A DNA stretch of 64,000 nt from Palsa-504 sp963744005 (GCA_963744005.1 CAVURU010000003.1:2604001-2668000); one strand, 5' to 3'; counted from the stretch's first letter, positions 43,142 through 52,438 are shown. Made by a program: numbers and translations. Notes: a model not told the origin generated them from the letters alone.

Positions 43142-44002
43142 CTACTTGATCTTGAGGACGCGGCGGGCGTTCTCGGAGAGGAACTTCGGCCAGACCTCGT
43201 CCTTGAACGGGACGTGCGGCATGTCCGAGAAGATGCGCTCCAGGGTCAGGCCGAAGGGGAAGTAGCCGGCGTAGATGATCTTGTCGGCGCCGCGGGTGTT
43301 GGCGTAGTTGATGATCTCCTTCGGGTAGTGCTTGGGGGCGAAGGCGGAGGTCGAGTAGTAGAGGTTCGGCCACTTGAGCATGAGCTTCATGGCCAGCTGC
43401 TCCCACGGCTCGCAGCCGTGCCGGGTGACGAAGACGAGCTCGGGGAAGTCGTACATGACGACGTCGATCCGGGCCACCTCCTGGGGCGCGAACTTCAGCC
43501 GCGGCCCGGGCACCCCCGCGCAGCAGAAGATCGGGATGCCCAGGTCCACGCAGGTCTGGTAGACGGGGTACATCTTGGGGTCGTCGATGGCCACCTGCGG
43601 GAACGTGCCGGACGGGAACGCGCCCACGGCCCGGATGCCGAACTCCTCGTACTGCTGGCGCATGGTCCGGACGGTGCCGGTGACGTCGTTCGGGTCCTCG
43701 ATGCTGCCGGTGGGGACGAACCGGTCGGGGTAGCGCTTCAGCGCGTCCCGCGACGTCTCGTCGCCGACGCCGATGACCCCGATCTCGATGCCGAAGCGGT
43801 CCATCTCGTGCAGCGTGACCGCGACCGGATCGGCGGTGGGCAGCTCCTTCGGCACGTCCTTGAACATGTACTCGACCGGGAACTCCATCTCGCTGGAGGC
43901 CTGGTCCCTCGTCTGGCGGCGGATGAAGTCGTACTGCTCGAAGCCCTCATGCGGAAAGCCGATCATCGTGTCGACGACCGGGATGCCGGACGGCATGCCC
44001 AT
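43142..44002 (-). CDS. Amidohydrolase_2-fold protein lacking metal ligands
   Basis: A 286-residue TIM-barrel protein of the ACMSD-like amidohydrolase family (IEIGVIGVGDETSRDALKRYPDRFVPTGSIEDPND, GIRAVGAFPSG, VYQTCVDLGIPIFCCAGVPGP, YDFPELVFVTRHGCEPW, FLSENARRVLKI). The first strand reads VVDTMIGFP where catalytic members have D-x-H-x-H, and the last ligand block reads IIYAGYFPFG instead of the usual G-S-D-x-P. At least three of the usual ligands are therefore missing, while the strand 6 His remains. ATG 44002 is chosen for GCGAGG upstream. It may be a metal-free enzyme, perhaps tied to the MaoC-like pair nearby. Confidence 0.8.
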   Translation of the reverse strand: MGMPSGIPVVDTMIGFPHEGFEQYDFIRRQTRDQASSEMEFPVEYMFKDVPKELPTADPVAVTLHEMDRFGIEIGVIGVGDETSRDALKRYPDRFVPTGSIEDPNDVTGTVRTMRQQYEEFGIRAVGAFPSGTFPQVAIDDPKMYPVYQTCVDLGIPIFCCAGVPGPRLKFAPQEVARIDVVMYDFPELVFVTRHGCEPWEQLAMKLMLKWPNLYYSTSAFAPKHYPKEIINYANTRGADKIIYAGYFPFGLTLERIFSDMPHVPFKDEVWPKFLSENARRVLKIK

Positions 44003-44114
44003 GGCCACCACCTCGCCTGATTCGCGGGTTTTGGTGCCACTATGGAACCGGGGTCCGGCGCCGTCAAGGGGCGGCCCGCGCCCGGCAGGCGCCGGGCGCG
44101 GGACCTTGAGGCTG

Positions 44115-45341
44115 CTACTCGCTGACCGCGGCCGGCTGGTCGGCGGCCAGCTTGCTGGCCTGGCGGCGGGCGCTGCCGGCCAGCAGGAACCGGCAGGCGA
44201 CGGCGGCGATGGCCAGGCCGAGGATCAGGGAGATCATCGGGGTCGCGTCGTGGGTGCCGCCGATCCCGGCCAGCGGGGCGATCGCCGCGGCCATGCCGAA
44301 CTGGAACGAGCCAAGGACAGCTGCCGCCGAGCCGGCCGCGTGCGGGTAACGCTGCATGGCCAGGGCCGCGGAGTTGGGGCCGACGAAGCCGAACCCGAAC
44401 ATGGTGATCCACAGGGACACGATGACCCCGGGCAGGCCGACGATGCCGCTGGAGACAACGATGGCCAGCAGGGCACCGCCGCCGACCATGATGAACAGGC
44501 CGGTAGTGAGCAGGCGGGCGGCGCCGTAGCGGGCCGTCACCCGGCCGCTGACCTGCGCGCCGATGATCATGCCGCACGCGTTCACGGCGAAGACCAGGCC
44601 ATAGCCCAGCGGGGACAGGCCGTAGATGTTCTCCAGCACGAACGAGGACCCGGCGATGTAGGAGAAGGTCGCGCCCATGCCCAGGCCGCAGGCCAGCACG
44701 TAGCCGAGGAAGACCCGGTCACGGGTCACGCCGGCCATGGTCCGCAGGGTGGAGCCGAGACTGCCGGTCTGGCGCTTGTCCGCGGGCAGGGTCTCGGGCA
44801 CCCGGTACCAGGCCGAGAAGAGCAGCAGCACGCCGAACACGGCCAGCACGACGAACACGCCACGCCAGCTGGTGAACTCCAGGATCCAGCTGCCGATCTG
44901 CGGGGCCAGCACCGGGCCGACGCCGGTGGCCAGCATCAGGGTGGCGAAGAACCGGGCCAGGGCCACGCCGGAGTGCAGGTCCCGGACGATAGACCGGGAG
45001 ATGACGATGCCGGCCGCCCCGCCCATGCCCTGGATCAGGCGGAAGGCGATCAGGAAGTAGATGTTCGGGGCCACCGCGCAGGCCAGCGAGGAGAACACGA
45101 ACAGGGTCAGCCCGATCAGCAGGGGCAGGCGCCGGCCCGTCCGGTCGCTGACCGGGCCGATCAGCAGCTGGCCCAGCGCGATGCCGATCAGGCACGCGGT
45201 CAGGCTCAGCTGGACGGCCGACGCGCTGGCGTGCAGTTCCCGGTTGATCTGCGGCAGGGCCGGCAGGTACATGTCGATGCACAGCGGGCCGAAGATCGAC
45301 ATCGTGCCGATCAGGGCGACCTGCCGCCAGCCGGTGGGCAT
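44115..45341 (-). CDS. Bcr/CflA family multidrug MFS transporter
   Basis: A 408-residue, 12-helix transporter. MSIFGPLCIDMYLPALPQINRELHASASAVQLSLTACLIGIALGQLLIGPVSDRTGRRLPLLIGL and LMLATGVGPVLAPQIGSWIL are Bcr/CflA signatures. It would export drugs or metabolites with proton exchange. ATG 45341 gives the usual family start. The same frame is open upstream and reads as acidic coding-like sequence (ALEEDAVETQLLADAKVAGGFEPLTEFVTGG) back to a possible GTG at 45524, so a ~60-residue N-terminal extension is possible. Confidence 0.88.
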   Translation of the reverse strand: MPTGWRQVALIGTMSIFGPLCIDMYLPALPQINRELHASASAVQLSLTACLIGIALGQLLIGPVSDRTGRRLPLLIGLTLFVFSSLACAVAPNIYFLIAFRLIQGMGGAAGIVISRSIVRDLHSGVALARFFATLMLATGVGPVLAPQIGSWILEFTSWRGVFVVLAVFGVLLLFSAWYRVPETLPADKRQTGSLGSTLRTMAGVTRDRVFLGYVLACGLGMGATFSYIAGSSFVLENIYGLSPLGYGLVFAVNACGMIIGAQVSGRVTARYGAARLLTTGLFIMVGGGALLAIVVSSGIVGLPGVIVSLWITMFGFGFVGPNSAALAMQRYPHAAGSAAAVLGSFQFGMAAAIAPLAGIGGTHDATPMISLILGLAIAAVACRFLLAGSARRQASKLAADQPAAVSE

Positions 45342-46006
45342 GCGCCGGACGCGGCCCGGGGCGGCAATAACCTCAACCGGGGCGTCGGAGGCCAGCTCCT
45401 CGCCCGTGATGCCCGGGCCGCCGGTGACGAACTCGGTCAGCGGTTCGAAGCCGCCGGCCACCTTGGCGTCGGCGAGGAGCTGGGTCTCGACGGCGTCTTC
45501 TTCCAGCGCGCTCAACGGCAGCACCCCGGGACGGCGAGAGCCGCCACCCGGGGAGGCTCCTCCGGAGCATGCGTCGGAATCTGGGCAGCCAAGAGTGAGG
45601 GGTGTCTGTTGTTCACTTACAGAGCAACATCTCAAGCGCGCTGGCATTCCCGGCCGCCGCGGTGCGACGGTGACGAGATTTGACTCCAGTGACCAGGAGT
45701 GACGGGAGAGCCGGTTTCGGGGCGGCAATCGGGACAAAAATACTTGCCGAGGAGCAGGGATTTCCCGGCGGGTGGCGGTGGGGGTCCGGCGCACGACGGT
45801 GGGGGGCCGGCGCACGACGGTGGGGGTCCGGCGCACGACGGTGGGGGTCCGGGCGCACGGCGGTGGGGGTCCGGCGGAGCGAGCAGGGATTTTCTGGGCT
45901 ATTTCGGCCGGTCTGAGGCTGGAACTGCAGGGCCGGTGGTGATTAGAGTTTGTTTTCGTGACACTGGCGGCACAGTTGCCGCCGGGCCGCCCGGGAGAGG
46001 ACCACT
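45342..46006. other. Intergenic region with possible 5' extension and a minisatellite
   Basis: About 660 bp between the divergent MFS and MaoC-like genes. The left ~180 bp may encode an N-terminal extension of the MFS protein. The word GAGCAGGGATTT flanks the minisatellite on both sides (45751 and 45882). Near the right end a GAGAGG ribosome site serves the next gene. No other gene is seen. Confidence 0.5.
45775..45875. repeat. 21-bp minisatellite, about 5 copies
   Basis: The unit GGCGCACGACGGTGGGGGTC plus C is repeated with a 21-bp period and small changes (GGGGGG in one copy, an extra G and GGCGG in the fourth). It lies between divergent genes and is not part of a credible protein. The same GAGCAGGGATTT word on both sides suggests the array arose inside a short duplicated segment. 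Confidence 0.88.
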
Positions 46007-46501
46007 GTGACCGAAGTCGATACCCTCGTCACTCCGGAGATGGAGCAGCAGAAAGGCGTCTGGGGACCGGAGACCGTCTCCTACCCGGTCTCCGAATCCG
46101 ACATCCGCAAGTGGGCCATCGCGGTCTACTGGCCGCAGACGCCGCCCAAGCTGTACTGGGACGCGGACTACGCCAAGACCACCCGCTACGGCGGCATCGT
46201 GGCCCCGGAGGACTTCAACCCGTTCGCCTGGCCCATCCCGACAGGTGAGTTCAAGCCGGCCGGCGCGGTCCCGGGCCAGGAGGTCAAGCGGGGCGGCAAC
46301 GTCATGAACGGCGGCCAGGTCGACACGTTCGGCGTGCGGATGCGGCCCGGTGACGTCATCACCAGCCGGAGCCGGCTGTCGCACTGGGAGGAGCGGCAGG
46401 GCCGCAACGGCCTGACGCTGTTCGCCTACAACGAGACAGAGTGGCGTAACCAGAACGACGAAGTGGTCAAGACGCGCGTCTCGACCATCATCCGGTACTA
46501 G
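46007..46501 (+). CDS. MaoC-like dehydratase, FAS1-like N-terminal subunit
   Basis: A 164-residue hotdog-fold protein (GPETVSYPVSESDIRKWAIAVYWPQTPPKLYWDADYAKTTRYGGIVAPEDF, GGNVMNGGQVDTFGVRMRPGDVITSRSRLSHWEERQGRNG). This is the N-terminal MaoC (HadA/HadC-like) class that normally lacks the catalytic Asp/His and pairs with a catalytic partner. GTG 46007 has GAGAGG upstream. The partner follows 11 bp later. Together they would hydrate or dehydrate an acyl-CoA or CoA-thioester. Confidence 0.85.
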   Translation: MTEVDTLVTPEMEQQKGVWGPETVSYPVSESDIRKWAIAVYWPQTPPKLYWDADYAKTTRYGGIVAPEDFNPFAWPIPTGEFKPAGAVPGQEVKRGGNVMNGGQVDTFGVRMRPGDVITSRSRLSHWEERQGRNGLTLFAYNETEWRNQNDEVVKTRVSTIIRY

Positions 46502-46512
46502 GCGGGACGGCT

Positions 46513-46944
46513 ATGGCTTACAACGTGTACTTCGAGGACGTCGAGATCGGCCAGGAGATCCCGGTCTTCCAGCGGGAGACCGACTTCATGAACTGGAACC
46601 GCTACGCGGCGGTCAACGACGAGTTCGTCTACATCCACATGGACGACGAGGCGGGCGCGGCGGCGGGCCAGGGCGCGGCGTTCGGCATGGGCAACCTGCG
46701 CTGGGCGTACGTGCTGAACAGCCTGCACGACTGGGCGGGCGACGAGGCGGAGGTCCGCGAGCTGGGCCTGCAGTTCCGGGCCATCAACAAGAAGCACGAC
46801 GTGCTGCGCGCCACCGGCGTGGTCACGGACAAGAAGCAGGAGAACGGCGAGAACCTGGTCGTGCTGGACATCGTGGTGCTGAACCAGGACGACGCCAAGA
46901 CGGCGCCGGGCCGGGCGGTGGTGGTCCTGCCGTCCCGCAGCTAG
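46513..46944 (+). CDS. MaoC-like dehydratase, catalytic-type subunit
   Basis: A 143-residue hotdog protein (VYFEDVEIGQEIPVFQRETDFMNWNRYAAVNDEFVYIHMDDEAG, AFGMGNLRWAYVLNSLHDWAGDEAEVRELGLQFRAIN). In the family the hydratase motif has Asp and His a few residues apart in this region. Here N-D-E-F-V-Y-I-H-M-D keeps the Asp and the His. Separated from the first subunit by 11 bp, it likely forms a heterodimer with it. Confidence 0.85.
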   Translation: MAYNVYFEDVEIGQEIPVFQRETDFMNWNRYAAVNDEFVYIHMDDEAGAAAGQGAAFGMGNLRWAYVLNSLHDWAGDEAEVRELGLQFRAINKKHDVLRATGVVTDKKQENGENLVVLDIVVLNQDDAKTAPGRAVVVLPSRS

Positions 46945-46962
46945 GTCGATAGGCTCCTGCTC

Positions 46963-48531
46963 GTGCACGAGCAGGAGCTGTTCATCCTGGCGGTGGCGAT
47001 CGCCGGGGTGATGATCGTCGGGCGGGCGCTGGCCAGCAAGCTGGCCGTGCCCGAGGCGATCGTGCTCGTCGTGCTCGGCGTGCTGACCGGCCTCATCCCG
47101 CAGGTGCCGAACATCGACCTGAAGCCCGACCTGGTGCTTCTGGTGTTCCTGCCGCCGCTGATCTACAACGCCGCGTTCCTGTCCTCGCCCCGGGAGAGCC
47201 GGGAGAACGTGGTCCCGATCGCGTGGCTGGGGGTGGGCGCGACCGCGGCCACCATCGTGGCCGTGGGGTGGGTGACCCGGGTCGTGGTGCCCGGCCTGAG
47301 CTGGGCACCCGCGCTGGCCTTTGCCGCCGCCATCGCCCCGACCGACGCGGTGGCCGCCACCTCGGTGCTGTCCCGGCTGGGCGCGCCGCCCCGGGTGGTC
47401 ACCATCCTGGAGGGCGAGAGCCTGATCAACGACGGGGTGGCGCTGACCGCGTTCGGCCTGGCCGTGGAGGCGATGGCCCACCCGTTCACGTTCGAGCACG
47501 GGGTCATCCGGCTCGTCGAGGTGGTCCTGGGCGGGATCGCCTACGGGCTGGTCGTGGCGGTGGCCATCGGGCGGATCCGGCGCCGGGTCCGCGACCCGGC
47601 CAGCCAGATCCTGATCTCGCTGATCACCCCGTTCGTGGCCTACATCCCGGCCGAGGAACTGCACGTGTCCGGCGTGCTGGCCACGGTGGTGACCGGCGCG
47701 TACCTGGGGACCCGGACCGACGGGCTGATGCAGCCGGCCTCCCGGCTGACCGGCACGATGTTCTGGCGGACGCTGATCTTCCTGCTGGAGTCGGCGCTGT
47801 TCGTGCTGCTCGGGCTGGAGCTGCGGGCGCTGGGCGACCACCTGCCCGGCTCGGGAGCGCCGCTGCTGGCCGGCGCGGGCGCGGCCGTGGTCGCCGTGGT
47901 GGTGGCGGTCCGGCTGGTCTGGGAGCTCGGCTCGTGGCCGCTGGCCCGGTTCCTGGCCCGGCGGCGCGCGGCGTTCGCCCGCACACCGGTACGGCAGCGG
48001 CTGGTCATCGGCTGGGGCGGCATGCGCGGGGCCATCTCGCTGGCCATCGCGCTCAGCCTGCCGGCCACGCTGAACGGCCAGCCGTTCACCCAGCGGCCCA
48101 CGGTCATCTACCTGGCCGCGGTGGTGGTGATGGCCACCCTGGTGGGTCAGGGCCTGACCCTGGGCCCGCTGCTGCGCGGCCTGGGGCTGGCCCAGGGCGG
48201 GCGGCGGCGGCGGGCCGAGGCCTCGGCCCGGGCCAAGGTGACCGAGGCCGGGCTGGCCCGGCTGGACGAGCTGGCCGAGGCGGGTGACGTGGACGAGGAC
48301 ACGGCCTCGGTCTACCGGCAGCTGCTGGAGATGCAGCTGGACCGGGCCCGGGTGGCGCTGGGCGACGCGAGCGAGGAGCACGTGCCCGACATCGCGACGC
48401 TGCGCCGAGAATTGGCCGTGGCCCAGCGGGCCGAGCTGGATGAGTTGTACCGCAGCGGGCAGATCGGGGAGGACATCCGCCGGGTCATCTCACGCGGTCT
48501 CGACCTGCAAGAACAACGGCCGTTCGGCTAA
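46963..48531 (+). CDS. CPA1 family Na+/H+ antiporter, long C-terminus
   Basis: A 522-residue antiporter of the bacterial NhaP/YjcE type: FLPPLIYNAAF, AAIAPTDAVAATSVLSRLGAP, LEGESLINDGVALTAFG (ion-binding ESxxND) and GWGGMRGAISLAIALSLP. A ~100-residue cytoplasmic helical tail after the last helix (GRRRRAEASARAKVTEAGLARLDELAE...) may sense pH or ions. GTG 46963 lies 18 bp after the MaoC-like gene, so it could be co-transcribed. The stop is directly adjacent to that of the convergent phzF-like gene. Confidence 0.92.
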   Translation: MHEQELFILAVAIAGVMIVGRALASKLAVPEAIVLVVLGVLTGLIPQVPNIDLKPDLVLLVFLPPLIYNAAFLSSPRESRENVVPIAWLGVGATAATIVAVGWVTRVVVPGLSWAPALAFAAAIAPTDAVAATSVLSRLGAPPRVVTILEGESLINDGVALTAFGLAVEAMAHPFTFEHGVIRLVEVVLGGIAYGLVVAVAIGRIRRRVRDPASQILISLITPFVAYIPAEELHVSGVLATVVTGAYLGTRTDGLMQPASRLTGTMFWRTLIFLLESALFVLLGLELRALGDHLPGSGAPLLAGAGAAVVAVVVAVRLVWELGSWPLARFLARRRAAFARTPVRQRLVIGWGGMRGAISLAIALSLPATLNGQPFTQRPTVIYLAAVVVMATLVGQGLTLGPLLRGLGLAQGGRRRRAEASARAKVTEAGLARLDELAEAGDVDEDTASVYRQLLEMQLDRARVALGDASEEHVPDIATLRRELAVAQRAELDELYRSGQIGEDIRRVISRGLDLQEQRPFG

Positions 48532-49362
48532 TTAAAGGTCAACCTGGCCGGTCAGCCGGGTGGCGACCGCGCCGCCCACCCAGATCGTGCCGTCCTGGTC
48601 GGTCGAGATGCGGACCCGGCCCCGGCGGCCGAGCACGGTGCCCTGGCCGGCCACGTACGGGGCGCTGGCCCGGCCGGTGCGCAGCAGCCAGGCGGCCAGC
48701 GAGGCGTTCAGGCTGCCGGTGACCGGGTCCTCGACCAGCGCGCCGTCCTTGGGGAAGAAGGCGCGCACCTCGAACGCGGTATCTGAATTGGGCAGGCACG
48801 GCCCGGCCAGGCCGAGGAACAGCTCGGCGTAGACGGGCTTGACGGCCAGCACGGCCTCGGCGCTGGCCAGCAGCACGGCGATCCAGCCCGGCCCGTTGTC
48901 GGCCCAGGAGGCGTCGACGATGTCGGACGGCTCGAGCTGCAGCGCGGCCGCGACCTGCTCCAGCAGCGCCGGATCCAGCGGGCCGTCCCGGCGTACCGGC
49001 GGCGCGGCGAAGGCCAGCCCGTCCGGGCCGGGCCGGACCTGGACCAGGCCCGCCGCGCACTCCTGGACGACCACGTCGGGGCGGTTCGGGGTGCCGCCCG
49101 CGCCCAGCCAGGCGTGGCAGCTGCCCAGCGTGGGGTGACCGGCGAAGGGCAGTTCCTCGACCGGGGTGAAGATCCGGACCCGGTAGTCGGCGCCGGGGTC
49201 GGCGGGCGGCAGCAGGAAGGTGGTCTCGGACAGGTTCATCCAGTTCGCGAACTGCTGCATGTCCTCGGTGCTCAGGCCCTCGCCGTCCAGCACGACGGCC
49301 AGCGGGTTCCCCCGGTAGGGCTCGGAGGTGAAGACGTCGACCTGGGTGAACGCGCGCGCCAT
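48532..49362 (-). CDS. PhzF family isomerase-like protein
   Basis: A 276-residue protein of the PhzF/diaminopimelate-epimerase fold: FTQVDVFTSEPYRGNPLAVVLDGEGLS, NLSETTFLLPP with the catalytic Glu46, ELPFAGHPTLGSCHAWL, and EDPVTGSLNASLAAWLL. The family includes the phenazine isomerase and many enzymes of unknown substrate. ATG 49362 has GAGG upstream; the longer frame to 49464 is not used. It is divergent from the MFS gene at 49446. Confidence 0.92.
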   Translation of the reverse strand: MARAFTQVDVFTSEPYRGNPLAVVLDGEGLSTEDMQQFANWMNLSETTFLLPPADPGADYRVRIFTPVEELPFAGHPTLGSCHAWLGAGGTPNRPDVVVQECAAGLVQVRPGPDGLAFAAPPVRRDGPLDPALLEQVAAALQLEPSDIVDASWADNGPGWIAVLLASAEAVLAVKPVYAELFLGLAGPCLPNSDTAFEVRAFFPKDGALVEDPVTGSLNASLAAWLLRTGRASAPYVAGQGTVLGRRGRVRISTDQDGTIWVGGAVATRLTGQVDL

Positions 49363-49445
49363 GGGCCTCAGCCTGCCACAGCCGGGCAGGCGCGGCGGAA
49401 TGGTTTTCGCCCCGGCTGGGTTCCCCCGTGGGGACAGGAGCTGAC

Positions 49446-50645
49446 ATGGAATCCGCTGCGACAATGACGGCCCAGCTCAGGACGGGCGCGAGGCGGCGCG
49501 GGCGGGCCTTCTGGCTGATGACGTTCGTGTTCGCCGCGGCCATGCTGGGCACCACGCTGCCCACCCCGCTGTACGTCATCTACCAGGGTGAATGGCACTT
49601 CTCCTCGGCTGTCGTGACGGTCATCTACGCCATCTACGCGGCCGGGGTGCTGATCGCCCTGCTGCTGGCGGGCCGGTCGTCGGACCAGGCCGGGCGCAAG
49701 CCGGTGCTGGCCGTGGCCCTGGCGGTCAGCGCGGTGAGCACGATCGTGTTCATCCTGGCCGGCGACGTGGCCGTGCTCACGGTGGGCCGGCTGCTGTCTG
49801 GGCTGTCGGCGGGCCTGGTCACGGGCACGGCGACGGCGGCGCTGGCCGAGCTGCGGCCGGGTGACCGGCGGGCCTCGCTGGCGGCCACGGCGGCGAACAT
49901 GGGCGGCCTGGGGCTCGGCCCGCTGATCGCGGGCCTGTTCGCGCAGTACCTGCCGCACCCCACGACACTGGTCTTCGAGGTGTACCTGGGGCTGCTGGCG
50001 CTGGCCGCGCTGAGCCTGTGGCGGGTGCCTGAGACGGTAAGCCCGCGGCGGCGGCCGGTGCTGCGGTTCGCCGGCCTGGGCTTGCCCGAGCAGGGCCGGG
50101 CTGAGTTCGTGGCCGCGATGGCGGCCGGGTTCTCGGCCTTCAGCCTGCTCGGGCTGTTCAGCGCGCTGGCCCCGACCTTCCTGGGCAGCATCATGCACGA
50201 GCACAGCCATGCGGTGGCCGGGGCGGTGGTGTTCGCCATGTTCGCGGCCGGGACGGTGACGCAGCTACTGGTCTTCCGGCTCGACGGGCGCAAAGTGGTG
50301 CTGGCCGGGCTGGGGCTGTTCATGGTGGGCCTGGCCCTGATCGTGGTGGCGCTGGGCCAGGCCCAGGTCGGCCTGTTCCTGGCGGCCACGATCGTGGCGG
50401 GCGTGGCGACGGGCGGGGTGTTCTTCGGCAGCCTGGCCACGGCCAACCGGCTGGCCCCGGCCGACCGGCGGGCCCAGGCCATCTCGGCCTACTTCGTGGC
50501 CTCCTACTGCGGCCTGATCATCCCGGTCATCGGCGTCGGCATAGCGACCCAGTTCATCAGCGACTTCGCCGCGGTGCTGGCCTTCGCCATCCTGCTCGCC
50601 GTGCTGTGCCTGTTCGCGCTGGTCAACATGGCCAGGACCCGATGA
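49446..50645 (+). CDS. DHA1-type MFS transporter
   Basis: A 399-residue, 12-helix transporter (LGTTLPTPLYVIYQGEWHFSSAVVTVIYAIYAAGVLIALLLAGRSSDQAGRKPVLAVAL with motif A; LSGLSAGLVTGTATAALAEL; ANMGGLGLGPLIAGLFAQYLP). The substrate is unknown. ATG 49446 follows CAGGAG. Its stop overlaps the start of the DNA ligase gene (ATGA), an unusual pairing of an efflux-type carrier with a repair enzyme. Confidence 0.9.
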   Translation: MESAATMTAQLRTGARRRGRAFWLMTFVFAAAMLGTTLPTPLYVIYQGEWHFSSAVVTVIYAIYAAGVLIALLLAGRSSDQAGRKPVLAVALAVSAVSTIVFILAGDVAVLTVGRLLSGLSAGLVTGTATAALAELRPGDRRASLAATAANMGGLGLGPLIAGLFAQYLPHPTTLVFEVYLGLLALAALSLWRVPETVSPRRRPVLRFAGLGLPEQGRAEFVAAMAAGFSAFSLLGLFSALAPTFLGSIMHEHSHAVAGAVVFAMFAAGTVTQLLVFRLDGRKVVLAGLGLFMVGLALIVVALGQAQVGLFLAATIVAGVATGGVFFGSLATANRLAPADRRAQAISAYFVASYCGLIIPVIGVGIATQFISDFAAVLAFAILLAVLCLFALVNMARTR

Positions 50646-52438
50646 GATACGAGACGGTGGCCGAGGCCTACCGGGACCTGGAACAGGTCAGCGGGCGGCT
50701 GGCCCTGATCGAGCGGCTGGCCGCTCTGGTGGCGCAGACGCCGGACCGGCTGCTGCCGGTGGTCTGCTACCTGTGCCAGGGGCTGATCGCGCCGGAGTTC
50801 GCCGGGGTCGATCTGGGCGTGGCCGAGAAGCTGGCCATCCGGGCGCTGGCCGTCGCGGCCGGCGTCGAGCAGCCCGCGGTGACGGCCCGGGTCCGGGAAG
50901 CCGGCGACCTGGGACAGGCGGCCGAGGAGCTGCTGGGTGCTGCTCCGGGCGGCGTCGCCTCCGGGCGGGCCGGGACGCTGACCGTGGTCACGGTGATCAA
51001 CACGATGCGGGAGATGGCCAACGCCGAGGGGCCGGGCTCGCAGGGCCGCAAGCTGGACCTGCTGGGCGGGCTGCTGGACCAGGCCACCCCGCTGGAGGCC
51101 CGGTACCTGCTCCGGCTGGTGACCGGGAACCTGCGGCTGGGCATCGGCACGCCCACCATCCTGGACGCGCTGGCCCAGGTGCACGCCGGCGGCCGGGCCA
51201 GCCGGCCGGTCCTGGAACGGGCCTACAACATCTGCTGCGACCTGGGCCAGGTGGCCGCGGTGCTGGTCGACGGCGGGCTGCCCGCGGTGGAGCAGATCCG
51301 GGTCCAGCCCGGCCACCCGGTGCGGGCCATGCTGGCCCAGCGGCTGGCCGACGCGGGCGAGATCCTGGCCAAGCTGGGCGGGACGTGCTCGGCCGAGTAC
51401 AAGTACGACGGGGTCCGGGTCCAGGCCCACCGCACCGCGGACGGGGAGATCGAGCTGTACACCCGGCGGCTGGAACGGATCAGCGCCCAGTTCCCGGACG
51501 TGGTCGAGCTGCTGGCCGCCGGGCTGGGGCCGGCCGAGGCGATCCTCGAGGGCGAGGTGGTGGCCTATGACGCCGACGCGGGAGAGCTGCGCCCGTTCGG
51601 CGAAGTCATGCTGCGGCGGCGCAAGCACGGCATCGAGGAGGCCATCCGGGACGTGCCGGTCGGGCTGTTCTGCTTCGAGCTGCTGTACGCCGACGGCCGG
51701 GACCTGACCCAGCTCCCCTACCCGCAGCGGCGGGCCGCGCTGGCCGAGGCCATCACCACCTCGCCGCGGCTGCGGCTGACCACGGCGACGGACGTGGCCG
51801 ACCCGGCCGCGCTGGACGCCGCGTTCGAGCAGGCCATCACCGACGGCTGCGAGGGGCTGGTGTGCAAGTCGGTGGGCGAGGGCTCGGCCTACCAGGCGGG
51901 CAGCCGCGGCTGGCAGTGGATCAAGCTCAAGCGGGACTACCGGACCGAGCTGTCCGACACCGTCGACCTGGTCGTGGTGGGCGCGTACGCCGGCCGCGGG
52001 CGGCGGACCGGCGGGTACGGCGCGGTGCTGCTGGCCGCCTACGACGCGGACGCCGACGTGTTCCGCACCGTGTCCAAGTGCGGCGCCGGGTTCTCCGACG
52101 CCGACCTGGCCGCGCTGACCGGGCGGCTGGCCCCGCTCGTCTCCGCGGGACGGCCCGCCCGGGTCGACGCCCGGCAGCAGCCGGACGCCTGGTTCGAGCC
52201 CGGCCTGGTGCTGGAGATCCTCAGCGCCGAGCTCACCCTGTCGCCGAACTACACGGCGGGCTGGGGCGCGATCAAGGAGGACTCGGGCCTGGCCATGCGG
52301 TTCCCCCGGTTCACCGGGCGGTGGCGGGACGACAAGGGCGCCGAGGACGCGACCACCACCCGGGAGCTGACCGAGCTGTTCCTCGGTGCTCGTCAACAAG
52401 GGGCCCGGCGGACGCCCGCACCCGGACGCGACTCGTAG
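50642..52438 (+). CDS. ATP-dependent DNA ligase (LigB-like)
   Basis: A 598-residue ligase. An N-terminal DNA-binding domain (residues 1-220; KLDLLGGLLDQATPLEARYLLRLVTGNLRLGIG) is followed by the adenylation domain with K254-Y-D-G and the motifs EGEVVAYD, FELLYADG, EGLVCKSVGEGSAYQAG and WIKLKRDY, then a C-terminal OB domain. It seals nicks using ATP. Length and layout match the archaeal-type LigB found in mycobacteria and streptomycetes, used in repair rather than replication. Translation is coupled to the MFS gene by a 4-bp overlap. Confidence 0.94.
   Translation: MRYETVAEAYRDLEQVSGRLALIERLAALVAQTPDRLLPVVCYLCQGLIAPEFAGVDLGVAEKLAIRALAVAAGVEQPAVTARVREAGDLGQAAEELLGAAPGGVASGRAGTLTVVTVINTMREMANAEGPGSQGRKLDLLGGLLDQATPLEARYLLRLVTGNLRLGIGTPTILDALAQVHAGGRASRPVLERAYNICCDLGQVAAVLVDGGLPAVEQIRVQPGHPVRAMLAQRLADAGEILAKLGGTCSAEYKYDGVRVQAHRTADGEIELYTRRLERISAQFPDVVELLAAGLGPAEAILEGEVVAYDADAGELRPFGEVMLRRRKHGIEEAIRDVPVGLFCFELLYADGRDLTQLPYPQRRAALAEAITTSPRLRLTTATDVADPAALDAAFEQAITDGCEGLVCKSVGEGSAYQAGSRGWQWIKLKRDYRTELSDTVDLVVVGAYAGRGRRTGGYGAVLLAAYDADADVFRTVSKCGAGFSDADLAALTGRLAPLVSAGRPARVDARQQPDAWFEPGLVLEILSAELTLSPNYTAGWGAIKEDSGLAMRFPRFTGRWRDDKGAEDATTTRELTELFLGARQQGARRTPAPGRDS

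Noticed and set aside
46498..48381. 627-codon reverse frame opposite the antiporter and MaoC genes
   Set aside because: The His/Gln/Arg-rich product is typical of antisense GC shadow; the forward genes have clear motifs.
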